Assembly: GCA_036674765.1 (NCBI GenBank)
Contig: JARVKI010000092.1
Location: forward strand, 62,001 to 126,000
DNA: 64,000 nucleotides
Reading direction: 5' to 3'
Source of the DNA: Seiridium cupressi
Lineage: Eukaryota > Ascomycota > Sordariomycetes > Amphisphaeriales > Sporocadaceae
Numbering within the stretch: the stretch's first letter is position 1; the number at the start of each line of letters is the position of its first letter. Of this stretch, positions 1 through 11,324 are shown in pieces. The translations under genes and the position numbers were made by a program. The notes under the pieces were generated by a model that did no database searches, was not told the origin of the DNA, and saw nothing but the letters and a program-made list of their open reading frames with translations.

Positions 1-6
1 AGGGGG

Positions 7-91
7 CTTGGGACGGAAGACGACTTGGGACGGAAGACGACTTGGGACAGAAGACGACTTGGGATGGAAGACGACTTGGGATGAAGGAGGC
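7..91. repeat. 17-bp minisatellite, about five copies
   Basis: Five head-to-tail copies of a 17-bp unit starting CTTGGGACGGAAGACGA. The first two are identical, the next two differ by one base each, and the fifth is degenerate. Weaker echoes of CTTGGGA continue to about position 130. The array starts almost at the window edge and may extend leftwards. No coding role is visible. Confidence 0.9.
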
Positions 92-125
92 TTGAGATAA
101 ATGATACTTGGGATGGGAGCGTCCT

Positions 126-148
126 GGGACGAAATGGGGTTTCGTCCC
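126..148. repeat. 9-bp perfect inverted repeat (hairpin)
   Basis: GGGACGAAA is followed by a 5-nt spacer and then TTTCGTCCC, a perfect 9-bp stem directly downstream of the minisatellite. The left arm shares GGGACG with the minisatellite unit, so it may have arisen from an inverted copy. A terminator role cannot be argued because no gene ends here. Confidence 0.75.
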
Positions 149-466
149 CTCTTTGGGAAGAAATAGATGAGGAGAATCGACTTACCAATGATTTTCCTCC
201 AAGATGGGTGAAGTATCACCGACTCGAATTGCGTAACTGTTAGAGGTGTGTAGTTGATATCCCAATCCCTTGTGAAGGAGGGCCAAGGCCAAGCTCAGTA
301 TCTGGAGCAGGCTGACCATGATGTGAGTAGGAGTGAGGGAGGAGGAGGGTGATGGTGAAGGAAGGGGGAGGAAAAAGATGTGATCCCTGTGAGAAAAGAA
401 TGCTTTTATAGTCCTCTGGGGCCAGCCGGGTGCCTCAGGCTGATTGGCCAGTCACATTGAACTCAC

Positions 467-775
467 TTCGCCGATTGTTCTAATTTCCCGAAACAGTATA
501 AACAGGGCGCTAAACTCATTGCCGGCGATTGTTCTGGCCTCTGGATCCACTGGCAGCGATTGTGCTGGTCCTCTGAGTTCACAGTCGCCGGCATCCTGAA
601 ATCTGATTGGCGTACAGGGGCAGAAACAAACCGAAAAGGCAGCGCCTGTGTTGCTGCATTTGAAAAAAAAATTCTCAATCAGCCGCAGCCATTCCCACTT
701 GACAATTTCCCAAACGGTATAAAGGGATTTCGTATTCACTAGCGGCGATTTGCTTTATTCTGATTAGCGGAACAG
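467..775. repeat. Decayed short direct repeats
   Basis: Two related blocks occur about 220 bp apart: AATTTCCCGAAACAGTATAA near 482 and AATTTCCCAAACGGTATAAA near 704. Between and around them a GCGATTGTTCTGGCCTCTG-like element recurs in diverged form near 472, 523, 556 and 745. This looks like an old, mutated tandem family. No protein similarity is recognisable in any frame. Confidence 0.5.
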
Positions 776-1982
776 TAGCAGGCACAATCAGCAAAGAGGT
801 ATGTACGTACACCTTTTACTACTTTGTCAGAAATTTCGAATCAGCCCAAGGCATTCATTCCCTGGCAATCAATCCGATGGGTTAAATTCGCTTGGTCGAT
901 TAGACTGAATGGCCTGGCAAGGGGGTTTGGATTCACATGTGTTGGTATGACTAGATCCAGTTAGGTAGTCAGCGGGAGCTTGCAGGCATATTCCAATAAG
1001 GCGGTAGTTTGTTACTGCCAGAAGAGCAGGCTCAATTAGATAAGCTTATACTATCCCAGAGCCATTCCCATGTTCTTTGTACTGTTGGTGATCATGGAAA
1101 GGCCATGGAATGGGGTTTCTCAGTTCACAGTCGACGTGTGAATGAGATATGAACCGCACAACTTGTTAGATACAGTCGGACAGGGCAATACCCCTTCGTT
1201 CCTTTGTGGTCAAATTAACTATGTAACATCTTGAGCAATGATATCCCCCGCGATCCTTTCACAGCTAGCGATAGAATCAGCGGCTGCTATGCAAGACCGA
1301 AATAACCAAGCGAGGAGGAAGGCCTCTGGTACTTGCGTGGATATCTGGCCTACGCGAGGAATTGATGTGCTCATGTACCTTCTCTGGTCGTCCTCGCTTC
1401 GTAGATTCTTTTAATAGGTAAGCACAAATGCCTCATGTATCAGGATGATATCATCAAGAGTATACACGAATGGGTGACATCGGTTCTAAAGGTCTTCAAG
1501 ATGTCCCTACCTAGGTAGCTTTCCTCTGTACAGGATCTCTGTCAATTAGATGGAAGGAAGGGACAGTACAACTAGATTGCTCTTTGGCAGTTTTTGGATC
1601 TACCACTGGGATCAGTATTCAGAACCAGGCTTCTCAAAGGACTCTGTGCAACACAACTATCGTTACATGGTCCATCATGGGATCACTGCATCACTGCATC
1701 ACTGGAATCGTGTCACCATTGCTCGGGGACTCCGGGGTGTTTCTCAGATGACCACACGCAACATCAAAATTCCAGTCTGGACATATGTCGCTCTGGTATG
1801 ATTGTAGGTATATCACTTACTTGTTCGAAGTAGGGAAGGTGACATTGCAGCGAGAATATGGACGAAATTCAAACCCCCCAAACCTAGAACGCCGTGCTCA
1901 TGCAGTATCTGATTACCCTTTACCATGGCCTCCTTCTGCGCCCACCCAATTTTATCCTTCGGGCCCATCTACGTAGCCCGCT

Positions 1983-4900
1983 TTAGTAGGTCAACATCTT
2001 CTGCCCCGACCCCTTGTTCTTGCCCTCCGTGTTCAACGTGCTGAAGGCACAGAACTTGTCCTTGATTGCAACAACCTCGTATGTACCCTCTAGACTGGCT
2101 GTAATGGTCTTCGTATTCTCATACGAGACATCGTGCCTCGTCTCCAAGACATGGCTTTTCTGGCCCTTCTTGGCGTTGGTCGAACGGGTGTATGTGAATT
2201 CGAAGGGTGCTGTGCCCCAGAACTCAAACAGGATCTCGACCTCCGAGCCCTCGTGGATGTCAACACGCACAATCTTGCCACGGCTGATCCTGACCGAGGG
2301 CATAGGATGGATCGTCTTGGACAGGTTGATGGCCGCCCTGCATTCGGACGCCTTGTCGCTGATGGAGGTGATAGTAAAATCGCCCGGCGCTTCGGCAATA
2401 CGGCGGAAGTTGGTAGTCTGTGATTTGGCTTTCATTTGGGAGCCACCAAACGAGTACTGCACGTCAAACGGAGGAGTACCAGATAGTGTGTACGCAATAC
2501 GTTCACCTACACAGTAATCGGTCCGCGTTTCCAGAGGGTAGATTGCAGGTGCGTCATAGAGCTGAACCTGAACTGATGGGCCGCCGACCTCAATCTTCTG
2601 CTGACAGCCACGTGCATCACGAACTTTGCGGATGCGGATGGTCTGAGCCCCCAGTTTGAGATACTGTCGAGGAATTTGGATGCCGTACGAGTTGGATGGG
2701 ATGTTGGGGATTCGGAAGGTCTCCGGGATGCTACCAGTGTGATGGCGAATTTCTATTTCGACATAGAACGGTGCAACACCTTGGAGGGTGATGGGTATCT
2801 TATCCTCGTAATCTTGTTCGGACATGCAAAGCTTGAAGATCTGCCCAGGCTTGACGAATGAGGCGGTTGGCTTGGCGTTGACCATTTGCTCTAGGGTGAG
2901 CGGTTGGAACTTCAACTTGTCGTTGTTATAGAGATTATCTGCCAACGCCGAAAACTTGTAGGTATAGAGCCCGGCCTTAGCGGTATCCAGCGGGATGGAA
3001 GCCTTCGGCATGGCAGCGTCGAATTCCTTCCTTGCAACAGAGCCTGATCCACTCCTTGGCTTGTGTTTGATTTCGTAGGCGACACGGTATGGGGGAGATC
3101 CTTGGAAAGGTCAGTACGATGTTGTTGCTTATCAATCATCATCATGATATATGGAGAATGCTTACCTTTGAGCGCAACTTCGAAGCCGTCGATATCGCCC
3201 TCACAAACGTTTTGCTTGACGAACCCATCACCCTTCTGCGAAATGCTATCGGCTGGTACTAGGGCGAGCTCTGGTCGAGGGAACCAATTCACTTCGAATG
3301 TGGACGACTTTGGATCAATTTGGCCGTGACATTTGTTGTCCGAAACATCGACAATTTCAAAGGTGCCTCGTTCTCCCACCTCCAGGAAGTCATTGTTTGA
3401 TCGAGCGATCGTGGTCTGCTCGCCCCTGCTGCCGTCAATGCTGCGATATGTCACCCTCCACGGTGCTTCTCCAGAGAGCTTCAGTGGAATATTGACCTTG
3501 GCATCCTCGACAACGGTAGTTGTCTTCTTATTCTCGATGACGCCAAATGCAGCGCGAGGCCGCTGTCTTCGGACAGAGATCTTGGTTTCTTCTTTCAGGA
3601 AGATACGGCACCCCGTCCTGTCTTGAATGCTGGTTAGAGCAAGAGTGTAGTCTCCACCATGAGACAGAGGGGCAGTCTCGATAGTGTACGAGTCGGATGT
3701 GATGTCAGTAAGCTTCTCAGACTTCTTCTTTCCGTCGTGAACCAGCTCCCATTCGAGTGTGAACGGGCCATCCCCTCGGAGGGCCACATCCACCTTAATT
3801 GGCTCATCCAAACAGGCGCTGATAGCAGCTGGTTGGTCGCGGAAGGAGGCAGACGCAGGTGGCTTGACGTTTTGCTCGAGGTAGTAGTCGTCGGTAAGTG
3901 GCAACGGAACGGTTTTGTAAATGGCGTCCTCCAATTGTCTAAATCTGTACTGGTAATGGCCGGCTTGACGGGGCAGGAGGGGGATCTGTTGGCGCAATCC
4001 TCTGACAATTACACTCTCTCTGCGTGTCCTTTCTACGTCGCTGATAACATCATATACAACCTTGAAGGGTGGCGTGCCTACAAGATCTAGGTTGACTTGA
4101 AGGCCAATGGAACTACCAGCGCACTTGTCTGGAATCTCTTCGGCCTGTAGCGCCAACTTGGGCTCCAGCGGGTTGAGCAAAAGGCACGAGGATGGCTCCT
4201 CGATCTCGCCTTCGCAAGAGTCGCAGGAAATCGACTTGAGTGTGTAGAGGCCTGGGGCAGATATAGTCGGCTGATCCTTGGCGGTCTTAGCGGTGAATGT
4301 ACCAGTCTCGACAACATCACCGTGGTCGCCGCTCTTGCTAAGAGTATCGATGGGTGAAAAGTGCCAGGTCAGCTTGTATGATGCACGATCTGACGAGTGT
4401 CCGGGCAAGCTGAAGCTGACTGGTAGTTGCGTTGACTGACCCTTAGCTACCTTGAGGGGGTTTCTCAAGTCACAACCACGGAGAGTCGCCTGGGGTCGTT
4501 CCCGGACTAGGAAGTTCTGGACAAGATGCTTAGGCTTGGGCTTCGCTTCACCTTCTTCGCCAGCTGAAGCGTATTTAATGACATTGCCAAAAACATCCTG
4601 GACTTCATCGATTGAATACTGCCAATCACCCGCCTGGCTCATTGATTCATTTAAAGCCACGGCAACTGACTGAGCTCGCGCCCACGAAACGTCTTCTCCC
4701 TCTTGCAAGATCAGACTGGACGTTTTCGCAGCACCGAGGAGCGGAGAAGAGAAACCGTCAGGTTGCAGACTTTGGAAGTGGAAACTGTGGTCCTTGCCAT
4801 TGATGGTCCGGCTGTAAACGATTTTGAGTGGTGGTGTTCCATGGACATCTAAAGAGAGGTCTGACAGATCGTTGATGCAACGGTTGGACGATTCGGCTCG

Positions 4901-5878
4901 GCGCACCTGAGCTTTAGGACAGGGGACAACATAGGTAGGCTCGGTGGCTCTCTGGACTTCAAGCTTGTACTCGTCGAGGACCTTGCTCAGCCTATATGCG
5001 CCGGCCTTCTTGACAGGCACCTCATACTTGTACGATGTCGCTACTCCATCCTCGGTAATCTTCTTTGCTTGCCTGTCGATTTCACGAATCTGTGATTTGC
5101 TAAGCTTAATAGCTTCCTCGTTATTCGTATCAAGATCGATTCGGATCAGCTCGACCTCGGCGGGTATAGTCGCGTTGAAGTAGAGTGGCACAAAAACCGC
5201 GTTCTTCCCTCCCTGGCCGATACAGAATGGTGTCTTTTCGGGATTCAGCAAGGCAGAACCCTCGGGCAAGATGTTGATGATCTGCTTGCCCATAATCAAG
5301 GAAGAGTTGTGCAAGATGCTCGAGACCTTCACATTGTGCTCTGAAATAGACAGCTCCCCCTTGTCGTAGAAGATCTTGACTATGCCCAGCAACCATGCTG
5401 TCCAGGCGACCTGGACATTGAACATGAGAATCCAATTGAGCGCCATCTGAAGGCCGAACAGGGTGATGACGACGGCTTGCGATAGATCCAGCCATGGTAT
5501 TCTAAAAGCCGGCAGGGCGACAAATAGAAAGACGAAGTCGATGGCGAACCATTTCATGAACAGGGCGAATGAGCCGGTATCCTCTTCCACAACACCGATC
5601 CAGTCCCAGAAACGATACGCAAATAGCGCAATATATATAGCGACAGCATAGAACCGTTGGCTAGGAGCATCAATGACCGTCAGCGGTATCAAAGGCGGTC
5701 GATCACCTGCTACCGCGGCAGATTTGTTTTCGGGCGCAGGAGGTAACGACGGTTTTGGGCCTCTTTGTTGTCTTGGTATCGATGTCGGCGTAGGAGGGTC
5801 GTCTCTTCTCGCTCTGGGGGCTACAGTTCCTGGGGTCTGTGGAAAACCACCAGACCGCACGCGCGGCGTTCCATTCAT
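1983..5878 (-). CDS. POM152: Nuclear pore membrane glycoprotein POM152
   Basis: Transmembrane nucleoporin that anchors the membrane ring of the nuclear pore; its lumenal part is a chain of Ig-like folds. Two exons, 5878-3166 and 3100-1983, flank a 65-nt intron (GTAAGC...AAG) and encode 1276 residues, the usual family length. The join reads [14 protein letters not shown] and restores an Ig repeat. A Pro/Arg-rich cytosolic head (1-75) precedes three hydrophobic helices at about 76-97, 110-130 and 133-153. The rest carries at least eight copies of a G-x-x-P-[FWYL] strand signature ([80 protein letters not shown]), the hallmark of Pom152. The start is the first ATG of the long frame. It is divergent from the UCH gene. 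Family assignment is firm. Confidence 0.95.
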
Positions 5879-6973
5879 GGCATTCCGCGGCGGTGGTGAC
5901 TATGGGGGAAAGGTGAGTGCCGTCGGTTGGCAGCTCGAGCAAGCAACGGACGTGTCGTAGTTGACGAGGGATATCCTGGGGTAGGATAATTCTGCGCCCG
6001 TCCTCTTCTCTAGAGCTCGCTGGACAGTGGTGGTGCGAAATGAAGTGGTGCGAATTAGTTTTCGTTGTGTTGTCTGCCTCAAGCTAGTCAACAAACATGC
6101 CAACTCGAAATTTTGGACCCCAGTACCGACACCCCGTCACGTCCAGAAGCGCGTCACCGTTGCCAATCGCATGAGGTGGGAATTGGCGACTAGCACTGTC
6201 TATCTGGCCTAGGGCCTAGTTAGCGGAAGATAGAAGCTAGCGCGGGATGCCAAATGCTCGCTCAAAACACACACCTGTAGTTAAACATATTAACTCGAAG
6301 CGAAGCGAAGTCTCTTTGGCTCATTCTAAGTTCTTCGGTATCGTCTTGTTCTATTCCAGTTGCATGTCCGATCTCAATGAAGTTCATTTCCAGACGAATT
6401 TAGACAAGTATGCCAATCATACGTCCCTTATAGACAGCTTCTATAGGTGGCATTATTCCCAATTCACTCGCACTGTGGCTACCCCACCATAGCTCTTTCT
6501 CGGGCGAGCCTCAGATCCTGCAGGCCTGGAAACCGTTGAGCTCATTGGATATTCGATATTCCTTACGGGACAATTCCAGCCTCTATGCATCCATACGTAT
6601 TGTCTGTTTCTGTCCCGATCCACATTCGAGATGACAGCTATTTCTTGTCTTTGTCTCTCTGCATCAGTTGATGCACGTCTCAACTTTGTCAGCGGGCACA
6701 GGGTGCCAAATTTACTATTAGTCGCCGCTTGAGCATAGACCTTGGCCGTTGCGATTAAGACTTACACCAAAGACCTGGGAGTGTTTATCCAAGGCAGTTT
6801 TGGTTCACAAACACAATATTCAGGCTCTCCACTCATTTTCCTACATTCTCTGAGCTCCTGCCTAGATCCTCAGGTATCCATTTTGGCCATTTCATTGTGA
6901 TGATTGTTTTTCTCTCTCTCTGGTCGCTACAGTCTCGCTTCACGTCATCCATCTTCTTCCTACCTGGCCGACC
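5879..6973. promoter_or_regulatory. Divergent promoter region, POM152 / UCH
   Basis: About 1.1 kb separates the two divergent start codons and must hold both promoters. No open frame of note is present. A pyrimidine-rich stretch at about 6905-6960, just before the UCH start, is typical of fungal transcription start regions. No specific factor site is claimed. Confidence 0.5.
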
Positions 6974-8701
6974 ATGGGAGCAGTCGATATGGATGCTGTC
7001 ATCGTGAATGGTCACGTCAAGACGCCTGAAGCCGACGACAAGTCCTCACAGAATAGTAGCAGAGCCCCAGAGCACAAGACTGAGGACCCCGCCGGTGGAG
7101 TTGGGATTAATGGCAACAGCTCTAATTTATATGAGCCACACTCACCGCCTCGCGATGAGGATGAAGTGATGAAGGATGCGAGTGATGAGAGCAAAGTCGA
7201 GCTTCCACCACCTAAATTACTTGCACAAATGGCAGAAACAGCACCACGCCGTTCGACACGCAGCAGGAAGGCGCCGGCTAACTACGAAGACGAGTATGTT
7301 ATTCCTGCCGCGACGGACTCTGCCAAGCCAACGGCCGCCTCATCCAGGCCGAAGCGCAAAGCCGCTGCTGCAGCACAGAAGACATTCACCAGCAAGGAGG
7401 ATCTTGATCTTGTCACGGAAACTATTTGTGCGCCTATGGTTTCTGAAGAGCTGAGATCGTACAAAGGTTGGGTCGAGCTAGAATCGGAGCCCTCGTTTTT
7501 TCAAGCCATGCTCCATGAGATTGGAGCTCCGGATCTCAAGATCACGGAGCTATTCAGTACAGACGCTGAGTCCATTGATGCTCTGCCCAAACCAGTCTAT
7601 GGCCTCATTTTCCTCTTTCCCTACGAAGATTTCGGCGAGCAGAACCCTGAAGAGCGACATGATTGCCCCGAAGAGCTTTGGTTCGCCAACCAAACCACGG
7701 CAAACGGTTGCGCGACCGTGGCACTCATGAACATCACTATGAATATCCCGAATTCAACTTATGGCCCTGAGCTTCAACAGTTCAAGAGACAGACGGCCCC
7801 ACTCTCGTATCTTGACCGTGGCCATGCTCTTGACACGAATGATTTCATTCGATGTATACACAACTCCGTCGCACGACGCACGCAACTTCTCAATGAAGAC
7901 CTAGCATGGAGAAACAAGGTCGAAGAGGAGGAAAGAGAGCAGCGCAAGAACAAACGGCCGATCAGAGCGGCCAGAGGAAAGGGCAAGACCAAGATACGTG
8001 TTAGCACTGCCACCAACAGAACTGTGACCAGAAGGAAGAAGGATTACTCGAACACGGCCAATCATTACATCGCCTATGTCCCTCACGACGGCAAAGTCTG
8101 GGAGTTCGACGGTCTAGAGGATAAGCCCCTCTGTCTCGGCGAATATCAGGGCGATAGCGACAACTGGGCCATGACCGCAATTGAGACAATCAAGGTGCGC
8201 ATGGCCGCAGGAGTATTTTCCAACACATTCAACCTACTGGCCGTCTGTGCCACGCCTTTGCAAACTCTGGAGGACCGACTCGTGCAGAGTCTAGCAGCAG
8301 CGCAGAAGCTTGAAGAAGAGTACAGGGCTGGTGGCGAAAGTGATGACCCTTCCTGGCCACACCCCCCGATCTCGACTCTCTTCCCGCCAGAGAAGCTCGA
8401 ATCTCTCAATCATCTGACTTGGGACATGGCCGCTAACATCGGACCCACCGAAGACTTTCTGAATAAAATATCACAGCCTACTTTCAACAAGGAAGGGGCG
8501 ACATTACTCATGGCTGAGCTCATCGTCGAGCAGAATGATCTTGAGGCCGAGCTAGCCGCAGAGATTGATAGTCATCAAAGTGCTCAACTGGAGTACGAGT
8601 CCCGTCAGAGAGACTTCACTCCCTTCATACATCAGTTTCTTCTGGCTCTTGCTGAGGCTGGACAACTGGAGGAGACTGTGAACAACTTCGTCGAGACATA
8701 G
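6974..8701 (+). CDS. Ubiquitin C-terminal hydrolase, UCHL5/BAP1 type (peptidase C12)
   Basis: Cysteine protease that removes ubiquitin from protein conjugates. Intronless, 575 residues. An acidic/basic N-terminal extension of about 155 residues contains RRSTRSRKAP, a possible DNA- or nuclear-targeting patch. The C12 catalytic domain follows: Gln240 (oxyanion hole) and Cys246 in NQTTANGCATVAL, His364 in NHYIAYVP and Asp379 in WEFDGL, all with the spacing of the family. Between Cys and His, in the crossover-loop region, lies a strongly basic insertion (324-356). The C-terminal end DFTPFIHQFLLALAEAGQL resembles the helical UCHL5/BAP1 tail that binds proteasome or chromatin partners. Length and tail argue against UCHL1/L3. 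Whether it is proteasomal (UCHL5-like) or chromatin-bound (BAP1-like) cannot be told; the basic extensions favour the nucleus (inference). A second in-frame ATG lies five codons downstream. Confidence 0.88.
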   Translation: MGAVDMDAVIVNGHVKTPEADDKSSQNSSRAPEHKTEDPAGGVGINGNSSNLYEPHSPPRDEDEVMKDASDESKVELPPPKLLAQMAETAPRRSTRSRKAPANYEDEYVIPAATDSAKPTAASSRPKRKAAAAAQKTFTSKEDLDLVTETICAPMVSEELRSYKGWVELESEPSFFQAMLHEIGAPDLKITELFSTDAESIDALPKPVYGLIFLFPYEDFGEQNPEERHDCPEELWFANQTTANGCATVALMNITMNIPNSTYGPELQQFKRQTAPLSYLDRGHALDTNDFIRCIHNSVARRTQLLNEDLAWRNKVEEEEREQRKNKRPIRAARGKGKTKIRVSTATNRTVTRRKKDYSNTANHYIAYVPHDGKVWEFDGLEDKPLCLGEYQGDSDNWAMTAIETIKVRMAAGVFSNTFNLLAVCATPLQTLEDRLVQSLAAAQKLEEEYRAGGESDDPSWPHPPISTLFPPEKLESLNHLTWDMAANIGPTEDFLNKISQPTFNKEGATLLMAELIVEQNDLEAELAAEIDSHQSAQLEYESRQRDFTPFIHQFLLALAEAGQLEETVNNFVET

Positions 8702-9688
8702 TGATTTAAGACCAAGGGATTCCCAAGATCCACTACTAACACCGCGCATAAGAGAGCTGGGGCATATCAGGTGGACGTGGCGAGGAACTACCGGCAGATG
8801 ATTTCTGGACTTTGCGCACAAAGCATGGGGACTTAGCATAGGCATGGTTGGAATCTCTTTCGAGCAAGGCGTTAATGGACCCTGGGTTGCCGAGGCTCGG
8901 TAAATTTAGAGAAGAGTTTGCCAAAGCTTTTGGAGCATGGGCAATCAGTACACGACTATGGATAGATCTATGGACATTCAACAGCCAAGTAAATATTCCA
9001 TTCATACTGATTATTTCCATGTGCAGCTATCCAAGCATCAGGAGCCCTCGACGCGTAAAGCAGAAGCTGCTTCTCAAGAGTGAGCGGTAGACAATCCAGT
9101 CTTCTTAATCGACCCCTGGGCTGAATCGACAACATATATGGCGGCATTAGTGAGGAGGGTATTATTAGATCGGCTCTTCGACGAGTGCTGAGATGCTACT
9201 AAGAGCGAGGAAAGTCCTCGTATTACGCCCATTGGCGTTTAGCTCTAGCCGTAGTCACCGTCTATGTATTTCGCCATCCGTAATTCAAGGCCTTACATTC
9301 CAGATCAAACATGGCCACCAACGAACAAGTCATCGGGGATAGTGTCATACTATTGATGCAAAAGTCCGCCGAAAAGATCCTCCCATACGGAGTGGTCAGC
9401 ATTGTGATCTTATCTCTGAGCACTCCGACTGGGCGCCTGAATCGGAGGTCAAGCGTTGATTTACGGAAACGCAGTCGGCCCGGTCGAATGTGTCATATCT
9501 ACGAAGAACGGGTTATAACCCAGGGTATCTCATGCGTTCTTGCATACTTTGGGCTTACGGGTTCCTCCTGTGAGTCCCGCCCTTCGCTGGTCATAGTCGA
9601 ACTTTAGTCGATCGACCTTCAGTACCTGTGGGTTCTCCAATCGTCATTCCCTCCAAGACAACAGAGGAAAACTCTACGTTTCGATATA
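8702..9688. other. Convergent intergenic region, UCH / FAA hydrolase
   Basis: 3' flanks of two convergent genes. An ATG-initiated 98-codon frame lies at 9311-9607 (+), but it shows no recognisable domain or splice context, so it is not called. Nothing else is seen. Confidence 0.5.
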
Positions 9689-10662
9689 TCACTTCTCATC
9701 AACAATGGTATTCGTCACGCTCCCAACACCATCAATCTCCAGCCGGACCGTATCGCCCACCTTCAACCGAAAGGCAGTATGCTCGACCCCGGCGCCGCCA
9801 GGAAACGTCCCCGAACCAAAGAACTCGCCCGAGTACAGCCTCGTGCTCTTGGAGGCATGCGCAAGCGCCTCTCCGACGGTGAACTGCCACTTGTCCGTCC
9901 TGCACTCGCTGACGGTCTCATCATTGATGATGACTCTACCTGTCAGCTTGTGGATCTTGGGAAAGATCTCGTCGGCTGAGACGACTTCTGACGAAATACT
10001 GTTAGCGAAGCACTTGGAGTGCTGCGGCCCGAATCCGCTGTAGCCCGGTCAGTTATCTCATACGAAAGAAAACAAGGTAAGGAAAACGAGGTAGAAACCC
10101 ACCTAGCCATCTCCGCCATCTGACCATTCCGGACCGAGAAATCATTCAACACACAAAACCCAGCCACGGCCTCCTCCGCCTCCTGCGGGCTCGCATTCCA
10201 CAGCCCCCGGCCCAAGACAATGCCCAGCTCGACCTCGACGTCGAGGTACTCGGCGTAGCGCGGGCAGTGCACGGCGGCGCCGTCGGCGTAGAAGGCGAGG
10301 TGGTTGGACTGGTAGAAGATGGGCTGGCGGTGCCACAGGGCCGGGGGGCTGAACAGGGGGAACCGGGAACCAAAGGTCAGGAGCGACCACAGCCTGGCCA
10401 CGTAGTAGGCCGACGGCCGGTACAGCGAGGTCATGCCCAGCGCGGCGCCGTAGTAGTGCGCCTCGAAGAGCATGAAGTCCCGGTACGAGCGCGGCTGGAA
10501 CGGGAGCGCGCGCTTGAGCGCGTCGTTGCGGTCTGGCGGGTCGGCGGTTAGGACCTCGAGGAGAGCCTTGGCGGATGCTGACTGGGAGGAGGAAGGAGAA
10601 GGATCCCCTCCTTCATTGTCGTGGAGGGGTTGGATCTCGTTGTTGATGCGGTGGTACTTCAT
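9689..10662 (-). CDS. Fumarylacetoacetase (FAA hydrolase) family protein
   Basis: Probable metal-dependent hydrolase or decarboxylase of the FAH superfamily, which acts on acylpyruvate-type products of aromatic catabolism; the substrate is unknown. Exons 10662-10103 and 10037-9689 (65-nt intron GTGGGT...CAG) give 302 residues. The join reads MAEMA/SGFGPQHSKCFAN, as expected for the family. Visible motifs are EYLDVEVELGIVLG with the metal-binding acidic cluster, FCVLNDFSVR, and near the C-terminus [17 protein letters not shown] followed by LKVGDTVRLEIDGVG, the classic FAH core. At about 300 residues it is shorter than true fumarylacetoacetase (over 400), so it is more likely an FAHD-like or fungal catabolic paralogue. 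The start is the ATG at 10662; an upstream TTG in the same frame is not used. Confidence 0.88.
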
Positions 10663-11324
10663 CTCCAATCAATAGATAACACTGCTAAATTCTCAATTAA
10701 ATATGTCAGATATTCTGCCTAGGTAGACGGAGTGAGATGGTCGGCGCTTGTTTGTCAGATCCATAATGCGGCTCGCTTATGGGACTTGGATACACTGATC
10801 ATGGCTGACTACATGTATGGAGCAACCTTATTTCAACCGGCGCCGTTTGATCCTTCATAAGACCCCTGTTCGGTCATCATAGCAAGAGAACTGCGAGTTG
10901 TTTTGTTTCGTATGTTCGAGAAGAAACTGTGCACTCTTCGAGCACTCTCATACAAATTGTTACGCAGTATAGAGACTGACGACAGGATCCTCTCTACAAC
11001 CAAAGACTGGCTCCACTGTAACCTAGTGGAGTCGCGATCTAAAATAGCAACAGCATCTGCAAGGGGGCGCTTGATATCACGAGTGATTCATCGACTGTTG
11101 GTATGATGAGGGCAAGGTTAGCATTGCATTAATGTCCACCTTGGAATTGAAGTAAGGCCAGAGTGTATGAACTTGTTTTAATGATTCATTGAACTAAGTA
11201 GGGATCATGTAAACGCCATTCCCAATTGCCCCCACCAGTAAGACTATTCCCAGTCTGCCATATCAATCTAGGACCAAACACCCCTTTCTATCTTTTCTAG
11301 TCCGGAAAATTGCTTTCGTCTATT
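10663..11324. other. Intergenic, PDC 3' flank and FAA hydrolase promoter
   Basis: Both neighbours are on the minus strand, so this holds the 3' region of PDC and the promoter of the FAA hydrolase gene. No gene, repeat or RNA structure is recognised. Confidence 0.5.

Larger units (their letters stand above)
1..1982. other. Gene-free left flank
   Basis: Apart from the minisatellite, hairpin and decayed repeats, only short open frames are present (none above about 95 codons). None has a recognisable motif or splice-supported extension. The last several hundred bases are the 3' flank of POM152. Confidence 0.6.

Noticed and set aside
9311..9607. 98-codon plus-strand frame with ATG start
   Set aside because: No recognisable domain, no splice context, lies in a convergent 3' region; length within chance expectation.
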